Assembly (NCBI GenBank): GCA_963768075.1
Contig: CAVYHD010000022.1
Coordinates: forward strand, 186,001 to 250,000
Source: QHXW01 sp963768075
GTDB lineage: Bacteria; Acidobacteriota; Terriglobia; Bryobacterales; Bryobacteraceae
Reading direction: 5' to 3'
DNA length: 64,000 nt
Position 1 is the first letter of the stretch; every line of letters starts with the position of its first letter. A program made the translations under genes and the position numbers. Below, piece after piece: positions 62,064-64,000 of the stretch. The notes under the pieces were generated by a model, which searched no databases, had not been told where the DNA came from, and saw only the letters and a program-made list of their open reading frames with translations.

Positions 62064-62801
62064 TCACAATTGGATATAGGCCATGTTTGGTTCGTAAGGG
62101 AATTTCTGAATGGCCAGATCCCGAATGTTCAGGCATTCCAGCATGGCGATTGTCTCACCCGGCCACTCAGGATTGTTAATCTCATCGAATGCCAGGACCG
62201 CTCCTTTGGGCATTCGCGGCAAGAACAGTTCGAGCGCCTTTTTGGTCGGTTCATAAAGATCGAAGTCCAAATACAACAGAGCAACCAGTACATGAGGATT
62301 TTCCTTGAGCCAGCGAGGGCCCGTTTCACAAAAATCACCTTTAATGGCGAATACCTTTGGAATCTGACTCACAAATCTGTTCATGTCGAACAGCTTCACG
62401 CACTGTTGTAACTCTTCATAGCAACTGTCCTTCAGATCGCCTACCTGGAGGCCGCCGATTTTAGATACGCTCGTGTCCTGGCTGGAGACGCGCGGAAATC
62501 CGTCGAACGTATCGAACCCGTAGATACGCCTCCAAAAGGCAACCGGCTCCATTATGGCCGACAGCTGTGCCCAAGCCATCAAGCCGTGGCCCGAAAACAC
62601 CCCGCATTCAACGATGGATCCCTTCACCGTCAATATGCCCTTGAACAATTCGTGCCGGACCAGGAACCGGGTAAGCTCCTGACGCCGGCAGTATTTACCA
62701 AAATTGTCAGCGATATAGGACAAGGGATGTTTGTGCTGTTGCAGGTGCAATTCCATTCCCGCCCTATGCTCGTCGTCTCTTGATGTATTGAAAATGGGCA
62801 T
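62064..62801 (-). CDS. TylF/MycF-family O-methyltransferase-like protein
   Basis: 245-residue SAM-dependent methyltransferase of the macrocin O-methyltransferase type, members of which often methylate sugars. The SAM-binding part is GSIVECGVFSGHGLMAWAQL; FDTFDGFP, LLYLDFDLYEPTKKALELFL and GAVLAFDEINNPEWPGE carry the acidic residues that bind the metal. Start ATG 62799-62801 follows an AAGGAG site. It is co-directional with the WbqC-like gene upstream and pseB downstream, which suggests methylation of a glycan sugar; this is inference. Confidence 0.84.
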   Translation of the reverse strand: MPIFNTSRDDEHRAGMELHLQQHKHPLSYIADNFGKYCRRQELTRFLVRHELFKGILTVKGSIVECGVFSGHGLMAWAQLSAIMEPVAFWRRIYGFDTFDGFPRVSSQDTSVSKIGGLQVGDLKDSCYEELQQCVKLFDMNRFVSQIPKVFAIKGDFCETGPRWLKENPHVLVALLYLDFDLYEPTKKALELFLPRMPKGAVLAFDEINNPEWPGETIAMLECLNIRDLAIQKFPYEPNMAYIQL

Positions 62802-62839
62802 ACTCGTCTACTCCTTGTGCCGTATATCCGGCGGGAGTC

Positions 62840-63559
62840 TCAGGGATTCGCAGTTGGACTATCCCCATCGAGCTGGATGCCCCTGATTAGTGCCGCGGCC
62901 TCCTCAGGGCCGACGTTCATGAGCAGGTCCACGATCGACAGGTAAGGCGTAAAGGGCGCACGCGGCTGCCGGTATACAGGGTGCTGGAAATCCAGAAAGA
63001 CAACATTGATGCCGTGCGCGCGAAATGCAGTCAGGTCGGTATAGCTTCGCGTGCCGGCCTGCGTCAGGTAGACAGTGCTGCCGAGAGCACGCGCAAATGC
63101 GAGGGGCCGGCTGTATTTGTCTCCGGAAATGCCGAAATCATGCGAGTAGTGAAAGTTGGCGGTAATCCCAATGTGTTTCGCAAGAGCGATGGTGAGCGCA
63201 GAGGTAAGCTCAGCCAGGCGCACGTGCCTCTCGGAATACACAGTCTGCAAAACCGCAAGTGTTTGTGCAAGAAACGGGGCGCGCGCGTACCAAGCTGTTA
63301 GTTTGCGCAAATGCTCCTCGCCAAACTCCGGGTCCGCCAGCTTGATGTCGCGGATCGGCGTATCAATGTGGTGCTTGGCCACGGGAACGGTGAGACATGC
63401 CGGCTCAGGCCGGGCTGAATCGAGGACACGGTTACGATTTTGCCAGCTGTGCCTTTCGAACTGGACATCGTCGTAAAAGATGAAGGTATCTACGTACTCT
63501 ATGGCCTTAAATATGCCGATCCAAGGCAAGTAAGTAGGCTGAGTGATAAACGAGGTCAT
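62840..63559 (-). CDS. WbqC-like family protein
   Basis: 239 residues. The family motif is near the start: FITQPTYLPWIGIFKAIEYV, then FIFYDDVQFERHSWQNRNRV. Further conserved pieces are LTVPVAKHHIDTPIRDIKL, HYSHDFGISGDKYSRPLAFA and YLTQAGTRSYTDL. WbqC proteins occur in O-antigen and flagellar-glycan loci and are of uncertain biochemical function (a sugar-modifying or acyl-transfer role has been proposed). ATG 63557-63559 was chosen; the frame opens further to 63697. Its location next to TylF-like, pseB and pseC genes fits a glycan locus. Confidence 0.87.
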   Translation of the reverse strand: MTSFITQPTYLPWIGIFKAIEYVDTFIFYDDVQFERHSWQNRNRVLDSARPEPACLTVPVAKHHIDTPIRDIKLADPEFGEEHLRKLTAWYARAPFLAQTLAVLQTVYSERHVRLAELTSALTIALAKHIGITANFHYSHDFGISGDKYSRPLAFARALGSTVYLTQAGTRSYTDLTAFRAHGINVVFLDFQHPVYRQPRAPFTPYLSIVDLLMNVGPEEAAALIRGIQLDGDSPTANP

Positions 63560-63671
63560 GCTCAGGGGGTCTTTCCACAAATGCAAGCGTCCGCGGTGTT
63601 GCGGTGGTCCCGAGCTTCTTTCCACTTGCCTGCGCCGCATCCACCGGGTCCTGCAATCTATAGTAGATACA

Positions 63672-64000
63672 GTGTCAGGCGGTGCACAGGTTCTCAAGAA
63701 ACAGCGGGACGCGGCGTTGCTGGTCCTGGGAGGCTGGCCGTGTCAGGATAGCCAAGGCATCTGGCGCAGTTCCCTGTTTACAGGCGGTGGCATGGGGGAT
63801 CGCTTGCGGGTGGAGGCGGCCGCGCTGCTGTATCGTGCGAGTCCCCGGCTCGTCGTGGTATCCGGCGGTAAGGGGAAGCTGGCTCACTTGCCGGAAGTAC
63901 CGGCGTGTTCGTCAGTTCTCCGGGAGGAATTGCTAGAACTCGGCATCCCGGACGAGGATATCTTCGAGGAGACTCAGGCAGCCAATACTTATGAACAGCT
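63672..64000 (+). CDS. DUF218 (YdcF/SanA-like) protein, 3' truncated by window edge
   Basis: The plus strand at the right end reads a DUF218-type sequence running off the window: ALLVLGGWP, DRLRVEAAALLYRASPRLVV, VSGGKGKLAHLPEVPACS, ELLELGIPDEDIFEETQAAN and TYEQ. These are the family blocks: nucleotide-like LGG, Arg of the R-x-x-x-A region, VSGG, and the E-x-x-x-x-NTYE motif. DUF218 proteins act at the envelope and affect peptidoglycan or polysaccharide precursors in known cases. The start is uncertain: GTG 63672 is used here, but the frame is open from ATG 63558, which overlaps the WbqC start. Divergent from the glycan genes. Confidence 0.75.
   Translation, partial: MSGGAQVLKKQRDAALLVLGGWPCQDSQGIWRSSLFTGGGMGDRLRVEAAALLYRASPRLVVVSGGKGKLAHLPEVPACSSVLREELLELGIPDEDIFEETQAANTYEQ

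Noticed and set aside
1..64000. CRISPR arrays, tRNA, rRNA, insertion sequences, phage genes
   Set aside because: No regular repeat-spacer pattern, tRNA arm sequences, transposase motifs or phage structural genes were found on reading both strands.

Overview
The window is high-GC bacterial chromosome, probably from an acidobacterium of the Solibacter/Bryobacter type. That placement is an inference. It rests on a quinol:cytochrome c reductase with split cytochrome b and a large fused multiheme cytochrome, a two-kinase-domain Ser/Thr kinase with a TPR tail, many secreted or lipoprotein hypotheticals, a PEP-CTERM protein and DUF4097 lipoproteins. No rRNA, tRNA, CRISPR array, phage or insertion sequence was seen.

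Layout. 1-927: end of an RNA m5U methyltransferase. 930-10174 (minus): a respiratory operon transcribed as Rieske protein, cytochrome b, subunit IV, eight-heme cytochrome c, copper/cupredoxin-like lipoprotein, ctaA, ctaB, Sco, DUF420. It combines a quinol:cytochrome c reductase with heme A and CuA assembly factors. 10175-10580: divergent promoter region. 10581-20071 (plus): complex I genes nuoC-D-I-J-K-L-M-N-H, without nuoA, B, E, F or G. 20076-30642: mixed metabolism and envelope genes (FecR-like lipoprotein, dicarboxylate carrier, HAD phosphatase, DSD1-type PLP enzyme, aceE, DUF4097 lipoprotein, amidohydrolase, TonB). 30739-36130: a toxin remnant, then a plus-strand block that looks like a stress or osmolyte island (STAS protein, tiny membrane protein, two glycosyltransferases of the glyceryl-glycoside type, MscS-like membrane protein, coiled-coil membrane protein). 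36197-42259: two divergent paralogous glycoside-hydrolase-like proteins, a polysaccharide deacetylase and a flavin-binding protein. 42298-45601: a Cys-rich secreted protein, a TonB-dependent receptor and a small secreted protein. 45709-48958 (minus): nikR plus a nickel ECF transporter. 49059-53302: sugar transporter, methyltransferase, homoserine dehydrogenase and two secreted proteins. 53309-59781: tandem Ser/Thr kinase and a LytS/LytTR two-component pair. 59778-64000: glycan genes (pseC, pseB, TylF-like methyltransferase, WbqC-like, DUF218 fragment).

A caution for users: several conserved respiratory genes (ctaA, ctaB, cytochrome b, Rieske, nuoC, nuoD, nuoK, nuoL) and also the TonB receptor and cbiO are broken by small frame changes while conserved protein sequence continues in another frame. 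Long stretches elsewhere (15.9-42 kb and 46.5-63 kb) show almost none. This looks more like local consensus error than biological decay. For these genes I give the span of the whole gene.
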